In this document: piece by piece, positions 1 to 9,891 of the stretch | How the letters are laid out: each line of letters begins with the position of its first letter | Position numbering within the stretch: position 1 is the stretch's first letter | NCBI RefSeq assembly: GCF_020405205.1 | Contig: NZ_CP084469.1 | Span: 310,001 to 374,000, forward strand | Direction of reading: 5' to 3' | Source of the DNA: Natrinema salinisoli | Lineage (GTDB): Archaea; Halobacteriota; Halobacteria; Halobacteriales; Natrialbaceae | Length of the DNA: 64,000 nt | The notes under the pieces: model-generated | Seen by the model: the letters and a program-made list of their open reading frames with translations, nothing else | Database searches by the model: none | What the model was told of the DNA's origin: nothing | Translations under genes and position numbers: made by a program

Positions 1-1
1 C

Positions 2-1666
<1,665 letters not shown>

Positions 1667-1755
1667 TCGAGTGTGCGTACCGACGCGGATCGCACAGCAG
1701 TCACTGATCGCTTTCGCCGGCCGATCCCCGCCCGATCGGAACGGTTCCCGGGCGA

Positions 1756-3030
1756 TTACTCGCTTCTGATCACGACTTCGTCGTCCGTGATCTCCATTAT
1801 CTGCGAGGACTCGACCGGATAGTCATCGTCGCCGTGGCCACCCCAGTCCATGCGCGCTTTGAGTCGGTCCGTCAGCCCCGGCTCCGGATCGACGTACGCC
1901 GTCTGGCCCTCGACTTCGGCGATCATGCCGATCTGCTGGCCCGACTCGTCGACGACGTCTTTCCCCTGATCGTGGTGCGAGAGCTCGACCCTCGACGCGT
2001 CCGCCATCTCGTCGGACGTTCCCATGCCGGACTCGGTGCTCGCCATCGACTCGTCACCCGTCGCTCCGGTTTCCATCTCGCCTATTTCCATGGTTTCGTA
2101 CTCCTCCGCGTCGATGATTTCGCCCTCGATCATCTCGCTGCGGACCACCTCCGACTCGACCAGTTCGGACTCCTCGAGGACGTATCGCATTTCCAGCCGT
2201 TCGTCGAGCTCCTCTTCGACCGTCCGCCGCTCGATGAGTTCGCTCTCGACGGCGTCGCCTTCGGTGCGCTGGCTCTGGATGACTTCCCGCTCGAGCACCT
2301 CGTCGGTGGTCACGTCCGATCGGACGACGTCGCTCTCGAGGATCGATCGCTGGACGCTCTCGAGTTCGATGTCCGTCTGGACGACGTCGCTTTCCATCTC
2401 CTGGTCTTGCTCGATGTCTACGTCTACGACGCGGCTCTCGACGATGTAGCGTTCGATCTCTTCGATCGTGTCGAGGCGGGTTTCGTCGACGGTCACCTCG
2501 ATCATATCGTCGGAGATGAATTCCGTCTCGACGACCTCGCGGGACAGGAGCTCGGAATCGACGATCTCGCGTTCGACCAGGTCCGTGTCGACTACCTCGC
2601 TCTCGATCGTGTCCCGCTCGACGACCTCGGTCTCGACGACCTGCGTCTCGACGATTTCGGTCGTCACCGTCTCGCCCTGACGGAGTTGTTGCTCCATTTC
2701 GTCCCGACCGAGGTCGGCCCGTTCGAACGCGTGCTCGCGCTCGACGATCTCGAAGAAGCCCATTTCATCGCCGGCGGGTTCCTCCTCGTGATAGACGAAG
2801 ACGAGGTCGTCGTCTTCGAACCGCTGCTCGAACTCGTCCCAGGTGTACTCCTCGTGGTGCTCGCCCATCTCGTCGCGGCGAGCGAAGGAGTGACCGTGGT
2901 CCTCGCTGTCTTGGACTCTGACCGGAACGGCGTCGCGAGAATCGGCCCACTCTCGGATTCGCTCGGGATCGGTAGTCATCCGTCGCTGATCGGGCGCGTC
3001 CGCGTCGTTCGAGGGTGTATCGTTTGCCAT
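1756..3030 (-). CDS. Acidic pentad-repeat protein with PRC-barrel-like C-terminus
   Basis: 424 residues, very acidic, no signal peptide or membrane segment. Residues ~18-85 resemble a small stress-protein domain seen alone in bacteria (DPERIREWADSR, later YTWDEFEQRFEDDDLVFVYHE). Residues 126-175 are ten back-to-back five-residue units with two hydrophobic positions followed by acidic, variable, acidic (IVETQ, VVETE, VVERD and so on), continuing in looser form to about 310. A Gly/Ser/Met-rich linker follows, then residues ~350-424 look like a PRC-barrel beta domain (GKDVVDESGQQIG). The repeats could form a beta-solenoid or an extended stalk. Function is unknown; a stress or envelope role is only a guess. 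Starts at ATG 3030. Confidence 0.85.
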   Translation of the reverse strand: MANDTPSNDADAPDQRRMTTDPERIREWADSRDAVPVRVQDSEDHGHSFARRDEMGEHHEEYTWDEFEQRFEDDDLVFVYHEEEPAGDEMGFFEIVEREHAFERADLGRDEMEQQLRQGETVTTEIVETQVVETEVVERDTIESEVVDTDLVEREIVDSELLSREVVETEFISDDMIEVTVDETRLDTIEEIERYIVESRVVDVDIEQDQEMESDVVQTDIELESVQRSILESDVVRSDVTTDEVLEREVIQSQRTEGDAVESELIERRTVEEELDERLEMRYVLEESELVESEVVRSEMIEGEIIDAEEYETMEIGEMETGATGDESMASTESGMGTSDEMADASRVELSHHDQGKDVVDESGQQIGMIAEVEGQTAYVDPEPGLTDRLKARMDWGGHGDDDYPVESSQIMEITDDEVVIRSE

Positions 3031-3289
3031 CTCGCCAGGTATTGGGACCGAGCCGTACTTCAGTCGATAGGGTCATTCCGTCGGAACAGTGTCTCATTTC
3101 TCGGGACCCCTCTGTCGGCCGGCACGGGCCGGCCCGTAATCCGTTGTTTCCCTCTCGGGTGGTGACTGTTTCACGGATCGAGTAGCCTGTAGTCGACTGT
3201 TACCACAGAAAGTAGTTCAGCGAGTCGGTCAATAGCCGGTCACTCTGCACCGCCGCGCCACGAGCGGCGACGATCGACGGCGGTTGTGG

Positions 3290-3880
3290 TCACTCCGACT
3301 CGTACTCGGCCCAGATGTACCGCGTCGCGACGCTCCGATAGGGTCGCCAGGGTTCGGCGATCTCGCGCATCTCCGCGCGAGTCAGTTCGTCGCCGTCCGC
3401 GTACAGTTGCTCGATACCGCGACGAACGGCGAGGTCGCCGAGGGGAAGCACGTCCGGTCGCTCGAGGACGAACATGAGGTACATGCGGGCGGTCCACGCG
3501 CCGATCCCCTTGATGTCGGTGAGGAGATCGACGACCTCGTCGTCGGAGTACGAGGCCAGTCCGCTCTTCGTGTAATCGTTCTCCCGAAACGCGTCCGCGG
3601 CGTTCCGGATGTACTCGACCTTGCTTCGGGAGAGCCCCGCATCTCGGAGCGCCGCCTCGTCCGCGGCGAGGACGGAGGCCGGCGTCACGTCGCCCTCGAG
3701 GACGTCGAAGACGCGCTCTCGGACGGCAGCCGCGCTCGCCGTCGACAACTGCTGGTTGATGATCGTAATGCAGAGTCGCTCGTACTCGTTCCAGTCGCGT
3801 TCGGCGTAGGGATCGTGTCGGTCGACGAGACCCGCCATAACGGGATCCTCTCGGAGAACGGAGTGTGCCTCTTCTCTCAT
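3290..3880 (-). CDS. DNA-3-methyladenine glycosylase, AlkA/HhH-GPD family
   Basis: 196-residue base-excision-repair glycosylase of the helix-hairpin-helix GPD superfamily, expected to remove alkylated bases. The hairpin and catalytic region are clear: LTDIKGIGAWTARMY, then about 20 residues later LPLGDLAVRRG, whose Asp matches the catalytic Asp of AlkA. INQQLSTASAA matches the helix that begins the family core. I chose ATG 3880; the ORF stays open upstream, but that extension is Pro/Arg-rich and unlike the family. There is no FeS cysteine cluster, so it is not endonuclease III. It is shorter than E. coli AlkA because the N-terminal domain is missing, as is usual in archaea. Confidence 0.88.
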   Translation of the reverse strand: MREEAHSVLREDPVMAGLVDRHDPYAERDWNEYERLCITIINQQLSTASAAAVRERVFDVLEGDVTPASVLAADEAALRDAGLSRSKVEYIRNAADAFRENDYTKSGLASYSDDEVVDLLTDIKGIGAWTARMYLMFVLERPDVLPLGDLAVRRGIEQLYADGDELTRAEMREIAEPWRPYRSVATRYIWAEYESE

Positions 3881-3959
3881 GTAAAGGGGTGGATACGGGA
3901 GTAGGGGGCCGAGAACGCATATGCGTCTCGGTAGCGGCACCCGGTCGGACCGGGACCGC

Positions 3960-5840
3960 TCACTCGAGGTGGTGGTAGTCGAGTTCGTATCCTTCCTCGA
4001 GCGCCTCGCGAACGGCCGGACTGGGTTCGGCGACGCCGCGCCGGCTGATCGAGAGCCCGCTCGTGCCGGCCGCGTGGACGAGGTTGACTCGCCAGTCGGA
4101 CTCGGTCTCGGGGTAGTCCGTCCGGTAGTGAGCGCCGCGGGATTCGGTACGCTCGAGGGCCGCCCGGAGCATCGCCTCGGCGACGGTGAGGCTCGCCGAG
4201 AGGTCCACGGCGTACTCGAGGGGCTTCGAGGTGAGCCCGCCCTCCACGCGGAGGTCGGCCGTTCGGCCCCGAAGCTGCTCGAGCGCTGCGAGCCCCTCCC
4301 GGAGTCCCGCCTCGTCGCGGAGGATACCGGCGTGGTCCCACAGCAGGTCGCCGAGGTCCTCGAGGAGTTCCGTCGGCGTGACGGCCCCGTCAGATGTGGC
4401 GAGTTCGCCGAGGGACCGAAACTCCCGTTCGGCTAGCGCACGCTGACTGTCGGTAACCGTGGGATCCTCGTCGCCGGCGGTCACCGCATCCGCGACGTGG
4501 TCGCCGACGAGTTTCCCGATCGCGACGGTTTCGGCCAGCGAGTTCCCGCCGAGGCGGTTCGCGCCGTGGACGCCTGCAACCGTCTCACCGACTCCGTAGA
4601 GCCCATCGACGCCGGTTTCGCCCGTTCGGAAGTCGATATCGACACCGCCCATCGTGTAGTGGGCCGTCGGCGCGACTACCATCGGTTCCTCGGTGATGTC
4701 GACTCCGAGGGACTCGAAGCGTTCGACCATCGACGGCAACCGCTCGCGGACGTACTCGGCATCCCGATGGGAAACGTCGAGATAGACGCCGCCATCGTCG
4801 GTGCCTCGACCCTCGCGGACTTCCTGCGCGATGGCTCGCGCGACGACGTCGCGCGCGTCGAGTTCCATCTGGTCGGGCGAGTACCGCTCCATGAACCGCT
4901 CACCCTCCGAATTGTAGAGCCGACCGCCCTCGCCGCGGACCGCCTCGGTGACCAGCCGGCCGTCCCACTCCTCGCCGTAGCGTTCGCCGACCATCCCCGT
5001 CGGGTGGAACTGGACGAACTCGAGGTCCAGCAAGCGCGCACCGGCCTCGAGCGCCAGCGCCTGTCCGTCACCGTTGTTCTCGTCGTCCCGCGAGGAGTGG
5101 CGGTGATAGAGCGCGGAGAACCCGCCCGCCGCGAGCACGACGTGGTTCGTCCGGAACAGCAGGCCCTCGCCGGTCTCCATGTCGAAGCCGACGGCCCCGT
5201 CGACGCGCTCGCCGTCGGCGAGCAGCCGGGTGATCATCACGTTCTCGCGGTAGGGGATCTCGAGGTCGCGAGCGCGACCGATCAGTGTCTCGAGCATGGC
5301 CTCGCCGGTCCGGTCGCCGACGAAACAGGTGCGGCGGTAGGACTGCGCGCCGAAGTACCGCTGGTTGATGTCGCCCTCGGCCGTTCGATCGAAGGACATC
5401 CCCCACTCGACGAGTTCGCGGATGCGATCGGGCATCTCCCGTGCGGTCAGCTCGACGGCGACGGGGTCGTTCAGCTGGTGCCCCTCGTTGAGGGTGTCCG
5501 CCGCGTGGATCGTCCAGTCGTCCTCGGGATCGAGCGAGCCGAGCGCGGCGTTGACGCCGCCGGCCGCCCACGTCGTGTGCGCGTCGCCGTGGTCGCGCTT
5601 GCCGATCACGAGCGGTTCGACGCCCGATTCGGCGAGTGCGATGGCCACGCGAGCGCCCGCCGCACCCGCCCCGACGACGAGCACGGGCGTCGTCACCACC
5701 TCGTACTCGAGTTCGTCGTCCGACGCGGGATCGCCCTCGGTCTCGATGCGGTTCTCGACGCCGGCGGTTGCTCGCGGGTGACTCGGCGCTCGGTGGTCGT
5801 CAGTTGCCGTTTCTCGGTTGTCGGACGGTGTTTTTGTCAT
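3960..5840 (-). CDS. FAD-dependent SdhA/FrdA/NadB-family flavoprotein
   Basis: 626 residues. The N-terminal ~50 are a disordered acidic extension, followed by a Rossmann FAD motif (VLVVGAGAAGARVA). Family active-site elements are present: RGEGGRLYN, TAHYTMGG and GANRLGGNSLAE. Archaeal copies are commonly annotated L-aspartate oxidase (NadB, first step of NAD synthesis). Two details lean towards succinate dehydrogenase or fumarate reductase: AHTTWAAGG places a His where those enzymes attach FAD covalently, and RYFGAQSYRRT..DRTG is SdhA-like. No iron-sulfur subunit and no nadA or nadC is adjacent, so the substrate is undecided. Start chosen at ATG 5840; the upstream extension is not family-like. 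Confidence 0.8.
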   Translation of the reverse strand: MTKTPSDNRETATDDHRAPSHPRATAGVENRIETEGDPASDDELEYEVVTTPVLVVGAGAAGARVAIALAESGVEPLVIGKRDHGDAHTTWAAGGVNAALGSLDPEDDWTIHAADTLNEGHQLNDPVAVELTAREMPDRIRELVEWGMSFDRTAEGDINQRYFGAQSYRRTCFVGDRTGEAMLETLIGRARDLEIPYRENVMITRLLADGERVDGAVGFDMETGEGLLFRTNHVVLAAGGFSALYHRHSSRDDENNGDGQALALEAGARLLDLEFVQFHPTGMVGERYGEEWDGRLVTEAVRGEGGRLYNSEGERFMERYSPDQMELDARDVVARAIAQEVREGRGTDDGGVYLDVSHRDAEYVRERLPSMVERFESLGVDITEEPMVVAPTAHYTMGGVDIDFRTGETGVDGLYGVGETVAGVHGANRLGGNSLAETVAIGKLVGDHVADAVTAGDEDPTVTDSQRALAEREFRSLGELATSDGAVTPTELLEDLGDLLWDHAGILRDEAGLREGLAALEQLRGRTADLRVEGGLTSKPLEYAVDLSASLTVAEAMLRAALERTESRGAHYRTDYPETESDWRVNLVHAAGTSGLSISRRGVAEPSPAVREALEEGYELDYHHLE

Positions 5841-6141
5841 CGAGTGGATATTAGCGACGAGCGCGTTTAGGTGTCGTCCCGAACGATGCAGAATGCGCGC
5901 TACAAGGGCTGAAATCGCCCTATAACGCAATATTTGGGGGAGGAGGGGAGTCAGAAAGACGTACTTCTACTGTCAGAATCAACTCAGTCTTCACGGCGCT
6001 CTGACTGTCACCACTAACGCGTCCGATCAGTCGATTCACACCCGCCGAGAGTCGTCCGTCGCCGTGATCCAGCGACGCTCCGATTCGTCGACGATCGATA
6101 CCGGAATTCCACTCACACGGCGGCTCGATGCAGCCCGAGAG
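5841..6141. other. Intergenic stretch without a gene
   Basis: About 300 bases between the flavoprotein start and the ATPase stop. It holds AT-rich patches (including tataacgcaatattt at about 5920) that may serve the flavoprotein promoter, and a small GGGC/GCCC hairpin just inside them. I see no small ORF with family features here. Confidence 0.5.
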
Positions 6142-8709
6142 TTACAATTCGTCGGTGCCTTCCTCGAGTTCCCCGGGCGTCTCCGGTTCGATGTTCGCGA
6201 GACGCATGGCGTTGCCCGTCACGCCGAGACTCATCCCCATGTCGCCGACGACGACTGCGTGAATGATCGTCACGTAACCGAACGGCGTGCCGATCGCGAG
6301 GATCGCCTTGACCGCCAAGCTCGCCCAGATGTTCTGTCGAATGACGCCGTTCGCCGTGTTCGAGAGCCGATAGAGGTACGGCAGTCGCGTCAAGTCGTCG
6401 CCCATCAGCGCGACGTCGGCCGTCTCGAGCGCCGTATCGGTTCCCGCCGCGCCCATGGCGATCCCGACGCTGGCGGTCGCGAGGGCAGGGGCGTCGTTGA
6501 TCCCGTCGCCGATCATGGCGACGTGACCGCCGTTGTCGTCCTCGTCGCCCTCTCCTTCGAGTCGCTTGATCCACTCGAGTTTCTCGTCGGGGAGCAACTC
6601 GGCGTGGTACTCGTCGATTCCGACCTGTTCGGCGATCGCGCGGGCGGTCCCCTCGTTGTCGCCGGTGAGCATCACGACGCGGACGCCCGCGTCCTGGAGG
6701 CTGGAGACTGCCCACTTCGCTTCGGGGCGGACGCGATCCGCGACGCCGATGACGCCAAGCGGACCGTCCTCGGTGCCGACGACCACGACGGTCTTCCCCT
6801 CGGCCTCGAGCGTCGGGATGACTTCGCTCAGTACGTCGAGACACCCGTCGCGTTCGCAGTCGGGCCGGGAGTCGGTGTCCGCCGATTCGAGGACCGTCCC
6901 GCCGTCGGTCGTTGCGTGGACGTGCTCGAGGTCCGCCAGCCCCTCGAAGAGGGCGGGTTTCCCGACGTAGTGGGTCTCGCCGTCGATATCGGCGCGGACG
7001 CCCTTGCCGGTGAGCGCATCGAACCCCGAGACGTCGGCGTCGTCCGCGTCGAGCCCCCGTTCCGCTGCGTAGCCGACGATCGCTCGGCCGATCGGGTGTT
7101 CGCTCCGGCGCTCGGCCGCGCTCGCTCGTCGGAGGACGTCGTCCTCGTCGGCCCCCTCGAGCGGAACGACGTCGGTCACCGACAGATCGCCTGTCGTGAG
7201 GGTCCCGGTCTTGTCGACCGCGAGCGTGTCGCTCTCGGCGACCGCCTCGAGATGACGACCGCCCTTGATGAGGACGCCGTTGCGCGCGGCGCTGGTGATG
7301 CCCGAGACGACGCTGACCGGGGTCGAGATGACGAACGCGCAGGGACAGGCGATGACCAGCAGGGTCAGCCCGCGCAGGAACCACGTGTTCCAGGACGCGT
7401 CGACCAGTAGCGGCGGGCCGGCGGCGACCGCGATCGCGAGTACGACGACGATCGGCGTGTAGACGCTCGCGAACCGGTCGACGAACTGCTCGCGTTTGGT
7501 CTGCTCGCGCTCGGCGTCCTCGACGAGTCGAACGATCCGATCGATCGTCGAGTCGCCGGCCTCGCTCTCGACCGTAATCTCGAGATAGCCGGACTCCGCG
7601 ATCGTCCCGGCGAAGACTTCGTCACCCTCGGTCTTGTCCGCGGGCACGCTCTCGCCCGTGATCGGCGACTGATCGACCGCGCTCTCCCCGTCGACGACGG
7701 TACCGTCGGCGGGGATCTTCTCACCCGGCCGAACGACGACGCGGTCGCCGATCGCGAGCTCCTCGGCCGGGATCGTCTCCTCCGAGCCGTCGGCTCGCTT
7801 GACCGTGGCCGTGTCCGGCGAGAGGTCCATCAGCTCTCGCAGGGAATCGCGCGCCCGGTCCATCGAGAACCGCTCGAGCAGCTCGGCGATGCTGAAGAGG
7901 ACGGCGAGCATCGCCCCTTCGAAGGGGTGGTGGGCCGCGACCGCGGCGACGATGCCGACGCTCATCAGGAAGTCGATGTCGAGGCTCCGATTGCGCGCGG
8001 AGTAGTAGCCGTTCCGGAAGATCGGCGCGCCGGCGACGGCTGCAGTGGCGATGAACAGCAAAGCCGCGAGGTCGTAGCTCCGACCGAAGACCGAAAACAG
8101 GGTCGGATCGAGAGCGGGAACGACGAACTCGAGCGCCATCCCGAGGACGACGACGACGGCACCAGCGCCCGTGACGACTGCGCGCCGACTTTGCCAGACC
8201 GACTCGTCGGCGTCCATCGGATCGCCCCCGTCGCTAATCGGTGTCGCGTCGTAGCCCGCCGACCCGATCGCGTCGACGACCGTCTCGGGATCGGTAGCAG
8301 CATCGACCGTCACCGTCACGCGCCCCGACGTGGGACGGGTCTCGATCTCGGTAACGCCGTCGACGCCCTCGAGCGCGTTCTCGACCTTGCTCGCACACGA
8401 GGCACAGTCCATGTCGGGGACGGACACCGACAGCTCGGTCCCCGCCGACTCGATCGCGTACCCCGCCGCACGGACCCGATCGCGAACCGCGTCCTCGCTC
8501 GTCCGCGTCGGGTCGTACTCGACGACGAGCCGGCCGCTCGTCACTCGCGGGTCGAGGTCGTCGATCCCCTCGAGACGCTCGACGCTCTTTGTCACCTTCC
8601 CGGCACAGGAGGGGCAGTCCATGTCGGGTATCCGGAGCTCGAGAGTCCGACTCGAGCTCTCGGGATCCGTCTCCGAATCCGGCGGCGTCGGTGGGTGAGA
8701 GTCGCTCAT
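6142..8709 (-). CDS. P1B-type heavy-metal ATPase, Zn/Cd/Pb-type
   Basis: 855-residue ATP-driven metal exporter of the inner membrane. Two N-terminal metal-binding HMA domains carry DMDCPSC (Cys32, Cys35) and DMDCASC (Cys102, Cys105). Then come membrane helices, an actuator domain with TGES, the CPC helix (ACPCAFVISTP, near residue 455), the phosphorylation motif DKTGT (near 500), HP (SEHPIG), TGDN and GDGINDAP. CPC with S-x-P, a Lys in the next helix (LAVKAI) and Asp-x-Gly in the last (VVVGDMGMS) is the P1B-2 signature, pointing to Zn/Cd/Pb rather than Cu. A short Cys-containing insert (PDCERDGC) sits in the nucleotide-binding region. The HTH-10 regulator gene lies just upstream in the same direction. 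Confidence 0.93.
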   Translation of the reverse strand: MSDSHPPTPPDSETDPESSSRTLELRIPDMDCPSCAGKVTKSVERLEGIDDLDPRVTSGRLVVEYDPTRTSEDAVRDRVRAAGYAIESAGTELSVSVPDMDCASCASKVENALEGVDGVTEIETRPTSGRVTVTVDAATDPETVVDAIGSAGYDATPISDGGDPMDADESVWQSRRAVVTGAGAVVVVLGMALEFVVPALDPTLFSVFGRSYDLAALLFIATAAVAGAPIFRNGYYSARNRSLDIDFLMSVGIVAAVAAHHPFEGAMLAVLFSIAELLERFSMDRARDSLRELMDLSPDTATVKRADGSEETIPAEELAIGDRVVVRPGEKIPADGTVVDGESAVDQSPITGESVPADKTEGDEVFAGTIAESGYLEITVESEAGDSTIDRIVRLVEDAEREQTKREQFVDRFASVYTPIVVVLAIAVAAGPPLLVDASWNTWFLRGLTLLVIACPCAFVISTPVSVVSGITSAARNGVLIKGGRHLEAVAESDTLAVDKTGTLTTGDLSVTDVVPLEGADEDDVLRRASAAERRSEHPIGRAIVGYAAERGLDADDADVSGFDALTGKGVRADIDGETHYVGKPALFEGLADLEHVHATTDGGTVLESADTDSRPDCERDGCLDVLSEVIPTLEAEGKTVVVVGTEDGPLGVIGVADRVRPEAKWAVSSLQDAGVRVVMLTGDNEGTARAIAEQVGIDEYHAELLPDEKLEWIKRLEGEGDEDDNGGHVAMIGDGINDAPALATASVGIAMGAAGTDTALETADVALMGDDLTRLPYLYRLSNTANGVIRQNIWASLAVKAILAIGTPFGYVTIIHAVVVGDMGMSLGVTGNAMRLANIEPETPGELEEGTDEL

Positions 8710-8740
8710 TACTTGCCTCTACACACTCGTCACCTATACC

Positions 8741-8760
8741 GGTTATTTGGCGTGCGCCAA
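8741..8760 (-). promoter_or_regulatory. Putative operator at the P-ATPase promoter
   Basis: A perfect 6-2-6 inverted repeat, TTGGCGtgCGCCAA (8747-8760), abuts an AT-rich TATA-like stretch (AAATAACC on the minus strand, 8741-8747). That stretch is about 34 bp upstream of the ATPase ATG, the right spacing for a haloarchaeal promoter with little or no leader. A dimeric regulator bound here could block or assist TBP/TFB. The neighbouring cysteine-rich HTH protein is the obvious candidate, but the link is inferred. Confidence 0.5.
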
Positions 8761-8799
8761 CTCGATTCCGCTCGTGCGACGGGGTCGGTCGGGACCCCG

Positions 8800-9546
8800 T
8801 CAGTGACCCGCCGCGAGCGTCTCGAGCGAGTCGTCTTCCGTCACGAACGTCGTCGCGAGGCTCGCTTCGGCCCGTCGGAGGCGGTACGAGAGCGTCGATC
8901 GCGGCACGTTGAGTTCGTCCGCGAGCTCCGAGAGATCGATCCGTCGGGGCGTCTCGTAATACCCGTGTTCGACGGCTGCTCGTAATGCATCCCGTTGTTC
9001 GGGCGGAAGCGAATCCTCCGACTCGGGGCGGTTCCGGTCAGGATCGAGATCGGTCAGCCGCAGCATCTCCATGCCCGCACACTCGCCGACTTCGTCGCCG
9101 AGCGCGTCGAAGAAGTCGTGGATCGGCGCGTCGCTCCCGAGGACGATCCGCCACCGGTACCGCCGGCCCTCCCGGTAGGTCTCGAACAGTAGCCCCTCGC
9201 CGAGGTACTCGAGCGCGAGGTGAGGAACCGACGTACAGACGTCGGTGCGGTCCCAGTAGGTGTAGACGACGAGCTCGTCGCTCGAGCGATCGAGGACCTG
9301 CGTCTCGCAGTCGGCGCCGCAGTCGTCTCGAACCAGACAGTCCGCACAGTAGGAGGGCTCCCGATAGGCCGCCTCGAGGGCTTCGACTCCCTCCGCGGAG
9401 CCGGTCGCGTGATCCACGCGCCAGAGACTCTCCGACGTCACGTGACACGACAGCGACCGAACCGTCGTGTCCGGGTGGGCCTCGAGCGCGTCCGCGACCG
9501 GATTCGTTCCGGGGTCGTACTCGAGGGCGAAGACGAACTCTCTCAT
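8800..9546 (-). CDS. HTH-10 (Bat-like) regulator with Cys cluster, likely metal sensor
   Basis: 248 residues. The C-terminal ~60 form the HTH-10 domain of the bacterioopsin-activator family (ELADELNVPRSTLSYRLRRAE). The N-terminal part is a haloarchaeal sensor region with a compact cysteine cluster, YCADCLVRDDCGADC (spacing C-x2-C-x5-C-x3-C), suited to binding a soft metal. It is encoded 90 bp upstream of the Zn/Cd-type ATPase on the same strand, with an inverted repeat in the gap, which suggests metal-responsive control of efflux. Start at ATG 9546; a start nine codons further upstream is possible. The metal and whether it activates or represses are inference. Confidence 0.85.
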   Translation of the reverse strand: MREFVFALEYDPGTNPVADALEAHPDTTVRSLSCHVTSESLWRVDHATGSAEGVEALEAAYREPSYCADCLVRDDCGADCETQVLDRSSDELVVYTYWDRTDVCTSVPHLALEYLGEGLLFETYREGRRYRWRIVLGSDAPIHDFFDALGDEVGECAGMEMLRLTDLDPDRNRPESEDSLPPEQRDALRAAVEHGYYETPRRIDLSELADELNVPRSTLSYRLRRAEASLATTFVTEDDSLETLAAGH

Positions 9547-9724
9547 AGTGAGTACATGGGGCCGACGTGACAAATGGTTTCCCGCTCGCCCGACTCGCTA
9601 CCAAACACGACTCAACCAATGTACATTACCATTAGATATAATACTGTGACCGAACGAAATCAAAACGGAGGCCGCGTCTCCAGAGGTGGGGGCAGTGGAG
9701 GAACGAACGCCCCGGGTGATGGCA

Positions 9725-9810
9725 CACCCGAGACTGGCTTCCAAACCCGCGAGTGTTCAGGAAGCATGACGCAATACATTCCATCGGGACATAAACGTCC
9801 CACACGACAG
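9725..9810 (+). promoter_or_regulatory. Conserved leader region, copy 1
   Basis: 86 bases roughly 70% identical by eye to 46290-46377. Both precede a small ORF that overlaps a 54-residue zinc-ribbon gene. Shared blocks include CACCCGAG, GCTTCCAAA, AAGCATGA and ATAAACGTCCC. The core GGGAC-ATAAAC-GTCCC (9786-9801) can form a hairpin; copy 2 has GGGAT, which still pairs as RNA through G-U. An AT-rich TATA-like patch lies ~90 bp upstream (about 9635), so the block may be transcribed leader RNA. Alternatively ATAAAC is itself the TATA element and the rest is an operator. Confidence 0.55.
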
Positions 9811-9891
9811 TCGAATCGCCCGAAACAGCCATCCTCGGTACCGATTTCCCGATCGAGACGGCTCGTGGACCGTGGTCGCAATGGGGCGTGA
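9766..9891 (+). CDS. Small basic leader ORF, copy 1 (uncertain)
   Basis: 41 codons, rich in Arg, Pro and Ser. Its first 15 residues (MTQYIPSGHKRPTRQ) match those of the equivalent ORF in copy 2 (MIPYIPPGYKRPARQ). It ends 11 bases inside the zinc-ribbon gene, and copy 2 ends with a 4-base overlap, so translational coupling is possible. The substitutions between copies do not favour silent positions, so conservation may be of the nucleic acid rather than of a peptide. Confidence 0.3.
   Translation: MTQYIPSGHKRPTRQSNRPKQPSSVPISRSRRLVDRGRNGA

Noticed and set aside
1834-3165. A 443-codon plus-strand ORF opposite the pentad-repeat gene
   Set aside because: It is the antisense of highly repetitive GC-rich coding sequence. 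Its composition (Leu/Asp/Val/Arg-rich) mirrors the repeats, and it has no domain or start context.
6064-7410. Long plus-strand ORF (448 codons) across the P-ATPase 3' half
   Set aside because: Shadow frame of a clear ATPase; long antisense ORFs are expected at this GC content.
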